In this document: in pieces, positions 1 to 4,996 of the stretch
How positions within the stretch are numbered: the stretch's first letter is position 1
Layout: the number at the start of each line of letters is the position of its first letter
NCBI GenBank assembly: GCA_017517985.1
Contig: JAFWWX010000356.1
Span: 1-6,123, forward strand
DNA from: Clostridia bacterium
GTDB taxonomy: Bacteria > Bacillota_A > Clostridia > Oscillospirales > CAG-382
Direction of reading: 5' to 3'
Length of the DNA stretch: 6,123 nt
Made by a program: the position numbers and the translations under genes
Notes under the pieces: model-generated
Database searches by the model: none
The model's input: the letters and a program-made list of their open reading frames with translations, nothing else
What the model was told of the DNA's origin: nothing

Positions 1-777
1 CCCTACGGTTCGGAGATTAAAGTTTGCCGTATCTACTGCCGTGACAATAAGAGAGTTGGAGCCGATGTGCTTTCCCGTGAACTTGTAGAGGAAACCCTGT
101 ATGAAACAACAAACACATACAGAAAGCTTGCAAATATCACTCTTGACAAATCTTCCGGTGAGATGGTGTTATCGGATATTGACCTTACTTCTGATAGAGA
201 TATACTCGGTTACTTTGCACAGGCTGAAAGACTTTTCAAACTCTATCAGGACTGTATCGGCAACCGCAGTATTGAAACTATGGCGGAAAAGTACATTACC
301 GATATGCACGCAATAAGCATCTCGGCAAGAGGTCATCACTACTTTATCCCAAAGGCGTATATGCACGGCATATCACTCCTTGAGGACTTTATGGAGCTTA
401 TAGGAAATGAAAATCTCTTTACCTATTCTACGGGCAGGGATTCAAAGTACATAAGCATCAACTCCATGTATGTAGCGGATGATGCCAAACAGAGAGGAAA
501 AATGTCCCGTGAGTTTTATCAGGATATGGGCAGAGAGATTGCGGAATATCAAAGCCGTATTCTTCGCCTCATTCAAAGCGGCAACAGCAGTCAGAAGATT
601 CTCGACCGCTGGGAATTAAAAATCCAAGCCCTTGAAGCAAAGAAGCGTGAATACGAGGATATTCTGAAGCAGGATTTATCAGGCGTAGATGAAGAGTTTA
701 CAATGCTTCGTGATATGTGCAACCAGTTCAAAATGAGCGTTCGCAGATCACAGGTATTCGGAGCTACCGCCGCATAA
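1..777 (+). CDS. 5'-truncated hypothetical ICE protein, possibly DUF6744-like
   Basis: The frame is open from base 1, reading PYGSEIKVCRIY at the edge, so the gene begins upstream. A GTG at 67 is only an internal codon: it has no ribosome binding site and the frame continues through it. The visible 258 residues show no signal peptide or membrane segment. They include an ARGHHYFIPKAY motif and a charged, helix-rich C-terminal part (around KIQALEAKKREYEDIL) likely to form a coiled coil. The general pattern, an N-terminal domain followed by a 'hydrophobic-R-G-x-YF(I/V)P' motif and a helical tail, recalls the DUF6744 hypothetical proteins of phages and mobile elements. That is a recollection and has not been tested by a search. 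It is the first visible member of an operon ending at 3950. Function is unknown; that it is a real gene is near certain, from the long open frame and good codon structure. Confidence 0.85.
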   Translation, partial: PYGSEIKVCRIYCRDNKRVGADVLSRELVEETLYETTNTYRKLANITLDKSSGEMVLSDIDLTSDRDILGYFAQAERLFKLYQDCIGNRSIETMAEKYITDMHAISISARGHHYFIPKAYMHGISLLEDFMELIGNENLFTYSTGRDSKYISINSMYVADDAKQRGKMSREFYQDMGREIAEYQSRILRLIQSGNSSQKILDRWELKIQALEAKKREYEDILKQDLSGVDEEFTMLRDMCNQFKMSVRRSQVFGATAA

Positions 778-795
778 ATCTTCTCTAAAACAAAA

Positions 796-826
796 CGGAG
801 GGTGCAGAGTTATTCTGCATCCTCTG
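796..826 (+). promoter_or_regulatory. Intergenic 13-bp hairpin upstream of the 845 gene
   Basis: Bases 796-808 (CGGAGGGTGCAGA) pair with 814-826 (TCTGCATCCTCTG) around the 5-nt loop GTTAT, giving 13 continuous pairs including two G-U pairs. No T-run follows on the + strand, so it is not an ordinary terminator for the operon. On the - strand it is followed by GTTTTGTTTT, so it could terminate antisense transcription. It lies 8 nt before the GGAGG of the next gene. It may act as an RNA-stability or processing element between cistrons. The hairpin itself is read directly; its role is inferred. Confidence 0.55.
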
Positions 827-844
827 CCTATATCGGAGGTGTAT

Positions 845-1156
845 ATGAAAGGTACTATGCAGATAAGCAAGCTAAAGAAAAAAGCGGCTTACTACTATGT
901 AAAGGATTACGACGAAAAGTGCGGAGGAGATTTTGTCTTCTTCATCGAACCCTTTCCCGGCACAGAAGATGATTGTTTTTACTACGTCAGACGGCTTGAT
1001 AACGGAAAGATAGAAATTGAGGGTGAAGGATACATAACGACAGAAGATTGCCTTGATACTCACAAGCGTGGTGCAAGAGCAATGCTTGATGGTCGTACTC
1101 CTGCGTACTATTGGCGTAATGACAACAACGAAGTAGTAGAAAAAACTTATTATTGA
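845..1156 (+). CDS. Small hypothetical ICE protein (103 aa)
   Basis: The chosen start is ATG 845, five bases after GGAGG (835-839). A GTG two codons earlier (839) overlaps that ribosome binding site and is unlikely. The 103-aa product is soluble, with no signal peptide or membrane helix. It has a basic N-terminus (KLKKKAAYYYVKDYDEK) and is strikingly rich in aromatic residues (AYYYV, CFYYV, AYYW, final TYY). Alternating hydrophobic and charged residues suggest a mainly beta fold. I do not recognise the family. It follows the truncated first gene after a 67-nt gap holding a hairpin and precedes the next gene by 14 nt, so it belongs to the same operon. Three cysteines (26, 44, 69) are too scattered for an obvious metal site. 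Confidence 0.8.
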   Translation: MKGTMQISKLKKKAAYYYVKDYDEKCGGDFVFFIEPFPGTEDDCFYYVRRLDNGKIEIEGEGYITTEDCLDTHKRGARAMLDGRTPAYYWRNDNNEVVEKTYY

Positions 1157-1170
1157 AAGGACTAAAAACT

Positions 1171-1749
1171 ATGGATACAAAGATTCGACCTGTTGGCAGA
1201 ATAGATTATCTTGACACAAAAGGCAATGTCGGTGAAAGATTTTACTGCTTTAACGAAGAGGACTTCCTCCGAACTGTAAAGGAAGACAATTACCACGGTG
1301 TACCGATGGTTGTCAATGTTTACAGCGATAAGAACGGTAAGACCATTCCTCTTGACTTTGTTCTTGACTTCGATCCGCCCGTTCAGGGCTTCCACATCAT
1401 TGATTACAACGATATGGAAAAGATATTTGTTGAGCCGAGATGTAAGGTATATTCACTTACCGAGCATTGGGCAAACGATGGTGAAAACGGAATGTCAACA
1501 CAGCTCTTTCTTGACAAGGACGATGCTGCAAGAGAGTTTGATACACAGCTTGCGGCAGAAAAGAAAAGCGGTCTTATCGCAGACTGGCTGGGTAATCCCG
1601 AGCTTGTGATTGATGTCTCAACGTCAGAGTATGAATGCTACATTGACGGCAGACACAGCGAGTATCACTATTCTATCAGGATTGAGGAAAAAGAATTACA
1701 TTTAGGAGGACAAAAACTTGTTACAGATACAGAACGTCTTGCCGCCTGA
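1171..1749 (+). CDS. ICE accessory protein with YodL/DUF4316-like core
   Basis: Start ATG 1171 lies eight bases after AAGGAC (1157-1162). A TTG at 1153 would overlap the previous stop and has no site of its own. The product is 192 aa and soluble. Residues 1-75 read RPVGRIDYLDTKGNVGE, then an acidic stretch, then YHGVPMVVNVYSDKNGK and a DFDPP motif (66-70). This 'RIDYL...GVPM...DKxGxxI...DxDPP' pattern is one I associate with YodL/DUF4316-type modules encoded by clostridial ICEs, where it often sits inside much larger proteins. Here it is a stand-alone short gene. The remainder (80-192) is acidic and unfamiliar. Biochemical function of such modules is unknown. The gene is 24 nt from the next start in the same operon. 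The family link is from memory, moderately sure. Confidence 0.8.
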   Translation: MDTKIRPVGRIDYLDTKGNVGERFYCFNEEDFLRTVKEDNYHGVPMVVNVYSDKNGKTIPLDFVLDFDPPVQGFHIIDYNDMEKIFVEPRCKVYSLTEHWANDGENGMSTQLFLDKDDAAREFDTQLAAEKKSGLIADWLGNPELVIDVSTSEYECYIDGRHSEYHYSIRIEEKELHLGGQKLVTDTERLAA

Positions 1750-1773
1750 AACGGCAATGGAGGAGGTCATACA

Positions 1774-2061
1774 ATGAAATACTTGTTAAAAGACCTGCTT
1801 ACATTCCGAACCGGACGCATTGTTAATATGACGGTCTGGGACTCCTTTGACGGTAAGGTGAAAATCATAAAAAACAGGTGTTACAAATGGCTGATTGAAG
1901 TAATCGACGTCAGCATGTGTTATTCGTGTCAAAGACAACTTAAGCCCGGAGAAAGAATGTGGGTTTATCGTAAAGAGTTGTTCAGAGATGGGTACAAATA
2001 CAAAACAAAGAGTAAAAGGAAGAAAAATACTTCCTTTGATGACGAAGATCTGCCGTTTTAA
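1774..2061 (+). CDS. Small protein with SSB-like acidic C-terminal tip
   Basis: ATG 1774 follows a perfect AGGAGGT (1761-1767) with a 6-nt spacer. The product is 95 aa. Residues 1-75 look like a compact, beta-rich basic domain with a CYSC pair (49-52). A single CxxC with no second pair argues against a classic zinc ribbon. A very basic linker follows (KTKSKRKK), then the terminus SFDDEDLPF (87-95). Acidic residues ending in Leu/Ile-Pro-Phe are the hallmark of bacterial SSB, whose tip recruits RecO, PriA, RecQ and other partners. The rest is not a recognisable SSB: it is too short and I see no SSB OB-fold signature. It could be an SSB mimic, a minimal ssDNA-binding protein, or a chance match. 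It lies mid-operon, 19 nt before the next start. Confidence 0.8.
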   Translation: MKYLLKDLLTFRTGRIVNMTVWDSFDGKVKIIKNRCYKWLIEVIDVSMCYSCQRQLKPGERMWVYRKELFRDGYKYKTKSKRKKNTSFDDEDLPF

Positions 2062-2080
2062 CATCAAACAGGAGGTACAT

Positions 2081-2293
2081 ATGCGAAACTATTCTCTCAA
2101 AACACTTGAGAAAATGCGTGAAAAAGCATACGAAAAGTATTGCAAAGAAACAGTAAAGCCCCACGGAAATTGGGGCGATGGAATGCGGCTGTCAAAGCTT
2201 CCATCTCTTTCGGCTTGGGAAAAGGCACGAGAGAGACTTGCGGAGCTTGATGAAGCAATCGCAAAAAAGAAAGAGGAGGAGAAAAATGGCTGA
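2081..2293 (+). CDS. Small helical hypothetical protein (70 aa)
   Basis: ATG 2081 follows AGGAGGT (2070-2076) with a 4-nt spacer. The frame stays open upstream to 1988, but that extension would run through the previous gene, so the internal start is preferred. The 70-aa product is highly charged. Residues 1-23 form a basic helix (LEKMREKAYEKYCKE), then a KPHGNWGDGMRLSKLPS turn region, then a coiled-coil-like tail (WEKARERLAELDEAI followed by KKKEEEK). Such a protein could be a small adaptor or nucleic-acid binding factor, but nothing identifies its function. It overlaps the next start by 8 nt, so translation of the two is probably coupled. Confidence 0.75.
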   Translation: MRNYSLKTLEKMREKAYEKYCKETVKPHGNWGDGMRLSKLPSLSAWEKARERLAELDEAIAKKKEEEKNG

Positions 2294-2819
2294 AAACACC
2301 AAAGATTTCACTTGTTACTACATAGGGCAAAAATACGACAAGGTTATGCCCGGCGACGGAGCGGTATTTGAACTTGGTGGTGACAATGGGTTTATAAATA
2401 TCGGATTTACCAATATGACCGACGAAGAAATTGCCGCGATTCATCACGGTAAACTGGATATTCATCTGAGCGTTATCGAAGGGCTTGTGTTTATTACTGC
2501 AAGCTTCGGTGACCAGCTCATCCTTGATATGCCTTTCAACGCAGGTTTATATCCCGAATTCAACATTGAAGATCCGGCACCCAACGGTTACACAGTACCG
2601 ATTATCGCAGTAGATAACAAGGATAATATCATAAGGGCACTTCGTGTCGTAGGTTTTGATCCCGAGTTCAGTTCAAAGCTTTATTCCTTTGCAAAAAAGC
2701 AATGGGAAGAAAAAATCGAGAACTTTGACGAAAGGCTTCAAAGCGTTTACGACAGATACACCCCGAAGGATATTATAAAATTCGCTATTATGAAAAACAA
2801 CGTGGAGGTAAGGTTATGA
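2286..2819 (+). CDS. Hypothetical ICE protein (177 aa)
   Basis: ATG 2286 is preceded by AGAGGAGG (2272-2279) inside the end of the upstream gene, which it overlaps by 8 nt. The frame is open back to 2178, but that part lies over the upstream gene and is a shadow. The 177-aa product is acidic and soluble. Residues 1-85 look beta-rich (GDGAVFELGGDNGFINIGF, LDIHLSVIEGLVFITASFG). A middle section reads NGYTVPIIAVDNKDNIIRA. The C-terminal 60 residues are helical and charged (FAKKQWEEKIENFDERLQS). I do not recognise a catalytic motif or known family. Its stop overlaps the next start (ATGA, 2816-2819), so it is coupled to the DUF3848-like gene and the ParB-like gene beyond. Confidence 0.82.
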   Translation: MAENTKDFTCYYIGQKYDKVMPGDGAVFELGGDNGFINIGFTNMTDEEIAAIHHGKLDIHLSVIEGLVFITASFGDQLILDMPFNAGLYPEFNIEDPAPNGYTVPIIAVDNKDNIIRALRVVGFDPEFSSKLYSFAKKQWEEKIENFDERLQSVYDRYTPKDIIKFAIMKNNVEVRL

Positions 2820-3139
2820 AAATACAGGAATGCGTTTTTGACAAAATCGAAGATGCGTACAACGAGTTCAAAGAGGAAATGCTAAAGAAGGATCCCGAAG
2901 AGATTTTCGAGAAAGCATACAAAATTTCCATTATTACAGAAATCTTCGATATACTTTTCGATTCCTACGAGTTCACACCGCATGAGGCTGAAATCGTACT
3001 TGAGTTCAAGGGCAACATTCTTGAACAGGTTTATGATGAATGGCTCAAGAGCGATAACGGAATCCGTGAGGATGTGGAACAGAGTATCGACAAGACTTTT
3101 GTACTTCTTGGGCAGGTGGTTGCACGTTATGCGTCATAA
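2816..3139 (+). CDS. DUF3848-like protein
   Basis: The start overlaps the previous stop in an ATGA junction, with a GGAGG (2803-2807) ahead. The 107-aa acidic, all-helical product has the pattern I associate with DUF3848 proteins of clostridial mobile elements. A short helix (DAYNEFKEEMLKKDPEEIF, residues 13-31) leads into AYKISIITEIFDILFD, then a loop with TPHEAEIVLEF (54-64), then LEQVYDEWLKSDNG (69-82) and a terminal helix. The function of DUF3848 is unknown. The gene ends inside the ParB-like gene (11-nt overlap), so the two are probably made in a fixed ratio. The family call is from memory of the motif layout and has not been tested by a search. Confidence 0.8.
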   Translation: MKIQECVFDKIEDAYNEFKEEMLKKDPEEIFEKAYKISIITEIFDILFDSYEFTPHEAEIVLEFKGNILEQVYDEWLKSDNGIREDVEQSIDKTFVLLGQVVARYAS

Positions 3140-3950
3140 TGAAACTGTAATGCTTCCAATAAATGAACTTATGGACTTTGAAGCACAGCCGTTTAAGGTA
3201 CTTGACGACGACTCTATGTATGAGCTTGCCGAAAGCATCAAAAATGTGGGTGTCCTTGTTCCGATCATTGTAAGGAAGCAAAACAGAAGATATGAGATTA
3301 TTTCCGGCCATCGTAGAAAAAGAGCCTGTGTCATTGCAGGGATTGATACAATTCCTGCAACAGTTATGGAGCTTGACGACGATGAGGCGGCAATAATGCT
3401 TGTTGACAGCAACCTTCAGCGTGAAAATCTTCTGCCGAGCGAAAAGGCGTATGCGTATAAGCTTAAGCTTGACGCAATTAAGCATCAAGGGAGCAAAAAT
3501 GAGTGGGATGATGATACATTGACAGAAAGTGCCGACTATGTTGGTTTAGACACCAACAAAAGCGGACGCCAAATTCGGAGATATATCAGACTTACCGAAC
3601 TTATTTATCCCCTACTCGACAAGGTAGACGTGAAAATTATACCTGTGATGGCAGGAGCTGAGATTTCGCACCTTAACGTAAAGCTTCAAGTCACCTTGAA
3701 TGACCAAATAGAGTTTTTCGACTGTAAGATTAACATAAAACAAGCAGAACAGTTGAAAAAACTTTATATGGATGGGAAGCTTGATGAGCGGACAATAAAA
3801 ACTATCTTGACTACTCAAGATAAAAATACTATGGTATCTATTGATTGCACCAAGTTGCGTAAATATTTTCCTAAGCATTATACCGCAAAACAATGCGAAA
3901 CGGCTATGTGGAAAATACTTGATGACTGGTTTGCAAAACAAAGTGCCTAA
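3129..3950 (+). CDS. ParB/RepB/Spo0J-family partition or regulatory protein
   Basis: ATG 3129 follows AGGTGG (3114-3119) and overlaps the upstream gene by 11 nt. The frame extends to 2982, but that part lies over the upstream gene in another frame. The 273-aa product has the ParB N-terminal CTP-binding fold. Residues 7-14 match the opening strand (VMLPINEL), 41-49 the GVLVPIIVR motif, 60-66 the GHRRKRA phosphate-binding box, and 95-100 the NLQREN motif, leading into LLPSEKAYAY. Residues 145-159 (SGRQIRRYIRLTELI) are a helix-turn-helix region typical of ICE-borne ParBs, and the end (KYFPKHYTAKQ) also matches these proteins. ParB proteins clamp onto DNA at parS and work with a ParA ATPase. No ParA is in the window and I see no parS-like palindrome. 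It is the last gene of its operon, and its 3' third is visibly more AT-rich. Partition is likely but not certain; some ICE ParBs act in regulation. Confidence 0.92.
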   Translation: MRHNETVMLPINELMDFEAQPFKVLDDDSMYELAESIKNVGVLVPIIVRKQNRRYEIISGHRRKRACVIAGIDTIPATVMELDDDEAAIMLVDSNLQRENLLPSEKAYAYKLKLDAIKHQGSKNEWDDDTLTESADYVGLDTNKSGRQIRRYIRLTELIYPLLDKVDVKIIPVMAGAEISHLNVKLQVTLNDQIEFFDCKINIKQAEQLKKLYMDGKLDERTIKTILTTQDKNTMVSIDCTKLRKYFPKHYTAKQCETAMWKILDDWFAKQSA

Positions 3951-3963
3951 TTATTTACACTGG

Positions 3964-3994
3964 GCAAGCGTTCTTAACGAGCGCTTGCTTTTTT
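3964..3994 (+). terminator. Intrinsic terminator of the parB operon
   Basis: GCAAGCGTTC (3964-3973) pairs with GAGCGCTTGC (3979-3988) around the loop TTAAC, giving 10 pairs with one G-U. Six T follow (3989-3994). It lies 13 nt after the ParB-like stop and marks the end of the accessory operon. Confidence 0.92.
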
Positions 3995-4041
3995 ATTGCG
4001 ATTACAATAAAAAGCCCCTAGTGTAATTTACAGAATAGATA

Positions 4042-4070
4042 TTGGCTTCTATGCAATCTTATGGTATAAT
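4042..4070 (+). promoter_or_regulatory. Sigma-A-type promoter of the attenuator leader
   Basis: The -35 box is TTGGCT (4042-4047, four of six consensus bases). A 17-bp spacer follows, then a perfect TATAAT (4065-4070). Transcription would begin near 4077, just at the AAAGGAG ribosome binding site (4076-4082), so the leader RNA has almost no 5' untranslated region unless initiation lies slightly upstream. It drives the leader peptide and attenuator described next. Confidence 0.75.
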
Positions 4071-4087
4071 ATAGTAAAGGAGTTTTG

Positions 4088-4108
4088 GTGATTTTTGAAA
4101 CTACATAA
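4088..4108 (+). CDS. Putative six-codon leader peptide
   Basis: GTG 4088 opens a frame reading M-I-F-E-T-T and then TAA, five bases after AAAGGAG (4076-4082). A TTG immediately before it could give a seven-residue form. Very short leader peptides of this kind precede antibiotic-inducible genes; the 6-aa MYLIFM leader of msr(D) is one known example. There a stalled ribosome changes the fold of the downstream RNA. The context here (promoter, strong ribosome binding site, then a terminator with an alternative pairing) fits that use. The peptide sequence itself matches none I know. Translation is inferred. Confidence 0.5.
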   Translation: MIFETT

Positions 4109-4178
4109 GCCTTGTCGCTTTTATTATCAAAAAATACGAACATATTACCACCGATATAATAGAATAAATGTAATTACG

Positions 4179-4217
4179 AAGTGCGGATGGTATGGATAAC
4201 ATACCCCGTACTTTTTT
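4179..4217 (+). terminator. Intrinsic terminator of the attenuator
   Basis: AAGTGCGG (4179-4186) pairs with CCGTACTT (4206-4213), one G-U. After a 2-nt bulge, GGTATG (4189-4194) pairs with CATACC (4200-4205) around the loop GATAA. The total is 14 pairs. The run T4212-T4217 follows the last C and gives the U-tract. The transcript from the upstream promoter would be about 140 nt if terminated here. Confidence 0.85.
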
Positions 4218-4255
4218 ATATATAAATCTTAATAAAAAGGAAAAGGTTTTTAGGA

Positions 4256-4327
4256 ATGCCTATGTTGGCTAAAAAAAATACTCTATTGGATTATTATATT
4301 AGACATTACATTAACAAAATACTTTGA
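4256..4327 (+). CDS. Possible 23-codon peptide or gene remnant after the attenuator
   Basis: ATG 4256 (or the in-frame ATG 4262) opens a 23-codon frame beginning MPMLAKKNTLLDYY and ending at TGA 4325. AAAAGG (4241-4246) lies nine bases ahead and AGGA abuts the start. It is the only frame directly downstream of the attenuator. The AT-rich, lysine- and tyrosine-rich sequence resembles no family I know. It may be a real small peptide, the start of a gene lost by deletion, or chance. Bases 4328-4381 after it hold nothing I can assign. Confidence 0.3.
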   Translation: MPMLAKKNTLLDYYIRHYINKIL

Positions 4328-4381
4328 TACCTCTTAATTCCATAATATCCCTTACAGTTCTAAAAATGCTTGTGACAGGCA

Positions 4382-4410
4382 TTCATATTATCGACAATAT
4401 TTGATAAAAT
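4382..4410 (+). promoter_or_regulatory. Probable promoter of the XRE regulator
   Basis: TTCATA (4382-4387, four of six) and TAAAAT (4405-4410, five of six) are spaced 17 bp apart, upstream of the regulator's ribosome binding site. A small dyad, ATATT (4385-4389) and AATAT (4396-4400), sits between the boxes and could be an autoregulatory operator. That is weak, given how AT-rich the region is. Confidence 0.5.
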
Positions 4411-4431
4411 ATATAGACAGGAAGTGATTTT

Positions 4432-4773
4432 GTGGATTATGAAGAAATGGGACACAAATTAAAAATAGAACGAGTAAAACTTAACTACAAGCAAGAATAC
4501 CTTGCAGAGAAAATTGGTGTCCAACAAAAGTATATTTCAAAAATTGAGCACGGTGGTGCAAAGCCGGAATTTGCAAAAGTGTCTGAACTTGCAAATATAC
4601 TCGGCGTATCTCTTGACTATCTTGCGGGTCAGGAAAGAGTTATTACAGACGATTATTTAATAAATACGATAAATATACGCTTACAGCTTTTATCGAATAT
4701 AGAAAAAACAATTCTTTTGGAGGCAGTTGAATATTACATACAAAACATAAAGGATAAATCCGTTGCAAAATAG
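4432..4773 (+). CDS. XRE-family helix-turn-helix transcriptional regulator
   Basis: GTG 4432 is five bases after AGGAAGTG (4419-4426); the nearest ATG (4447) lacks a site. The 113-aa product has a complete HTH_3 DNA-binding domain at residues 7-66. LKIERVKLNYKQEYLAEKIG leads to the recognition helix VQQKYISKIEHG (30-41), then KPEFAKVSELANILGVSLDYL. The remaining 45 residues are a helical tail, probably for dimerisation, with no peptidase or ligand domain. Its position just upstream of the Orf7/Orf8-like pair matches that of the Orf9 repressor in Tn916, although the sequence differs and Orf9 is divergently oriented there. The likely role is repression of element transfer genes. It has its own promoter and is closed off downstream by two terminators. 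Confidence 0.93.
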   Translation: MDYEEMGHKLKIERVKLNYKQEYLAEKIGVQQKYISKIEHGGAKPEFAKVSELANILGVSLDYLAGQERVITDDYLINTINIRLQLLSNIEKTILLEAVEYYIQNIKDKSVAK

Positions 4774-4789
4774 TAAAGGAGTGAGAGCC

Positions 4790-4861
4790 TTGAAAGTTGT
4801 ACTCAAAGACGAATTACACGATTTAGTAGCTTCAGCATATTCGGTCATGAGTGCATTTTGA
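4790..4861 (+). CDS. Possible 23-aa peptide downstream of the XRE gene
   Basis: TTG 4790 is preceded by a strong AAAGGAGTG (4775-4783) with a 6-nt spacer, starting two bases after the regulator's stop codon. It opens a 23-residue frame (MKVVLKDELHDLVASAYS, then five more) ending at TGA 4859-4861. Past this TGA the same frame continues 18 codons, including FIPDNIPYIQALWQKML, to TAG inside the terminator stem. The good ribosome binding site and coupling to the regulator suggest translation. The peptide may be a functional partner of the regulator or a longer gene cut short by a nonsense mutation. Nothing identifies it. Confidence 0.45.
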   Translation: MKVVLKDELHDLVASAYSVMSAF

Positions 4862-4872
4862 TTTATTCCAGA

Positions 4873-4945
4873 TAATATTCCGTATATACAAGCACTATGG
4901 CAGAAAATGCTATAGTGCTTTTTTGGTTTTATATACGGGGTATTG
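4873..4945. repeat. Outer inverted repeat enclosing the terminator
   Basis: TAATATTCCGTATATA (4873-4888) is complementary to TATATACGGGGTATTG (4930-4945), 16 positions with three G-T pairs. The central nine (CCGTATATA and TATATACGG) are perfect. The terminator hairpin sits inside, so the whole 73-bp stretch can form a long two-part stem or act as a DNA palindrome. Its role is unknown. Confidence 0.55.
4890..4924 (+). terminator. Strong intrinsic terminator after the XRE unit
   Basis: AAGCACTATGGCA (4890-4902) pairs with TGCTATAGTGCTT (4908-4920) around the loop GAAAA, giving 13 uninterrupted pairs with one G-U. A T-run (4919-4924) follows. It is nested inside a wider inverted repeat at 4873-4945. 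Confidence 0.93.
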
Positions 4946-4996
4946 CCTATGACATCTCTATGGCGACAATACTTTTATATTTATAAATTGAATTAT

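Larger units (their letters stand above)
4086..4217 (+). promoter_or_regulatory. Candidate ribosome-dependent transcription attenuator
   Basis: Three mutually exclusive pairings are visible. Helix 1:2 pairs TGGTGAT (4086-4092, containing the leader GTG) with ATTACCA (4144-4150), seven pairs with one G-U. Helix 2:3 pairs TACCACCG (4146-4153) with CGGATGGTA (4184-4192), eight pairs with one bulged A. Helix 3:4 is the terminator. With the leader start free, 1:2 forms and 3:4 can terminate. With a ribosome on the leader, strand 2 is released to open the terminator. The pairings are read from the sequence; the switching is inferred. A second TATAAT (4155-4160) lies inside but has no -35 partner. 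Confidence 0.55.

Noticed and set aside
1988..2080. Upstream extension of the 70-aa gene, and similar extensions at 2178-2285 and 2982-3128
   Set aside because: Each runs through the preceding gene in another frame, while a strong ribosome binding site sits just before the internal ATG chosen.
2097..3941. Long reading frames on the - strand (2097-2465, 3045-3488, 3612-3941)
   Set aside because: They lie opposite well-supported + strand genes, have no ribosome binding sites, and encode Phe/Cys/Ser-rich sequences with no domain. They are antisense shadows.
3841..4026. 61-codon + strand frame across the end of the ParB-like gene
   Set aside because: It overlaps the ParB-like coding sequence and runs through the terminator stem, with no ribosome binding site.
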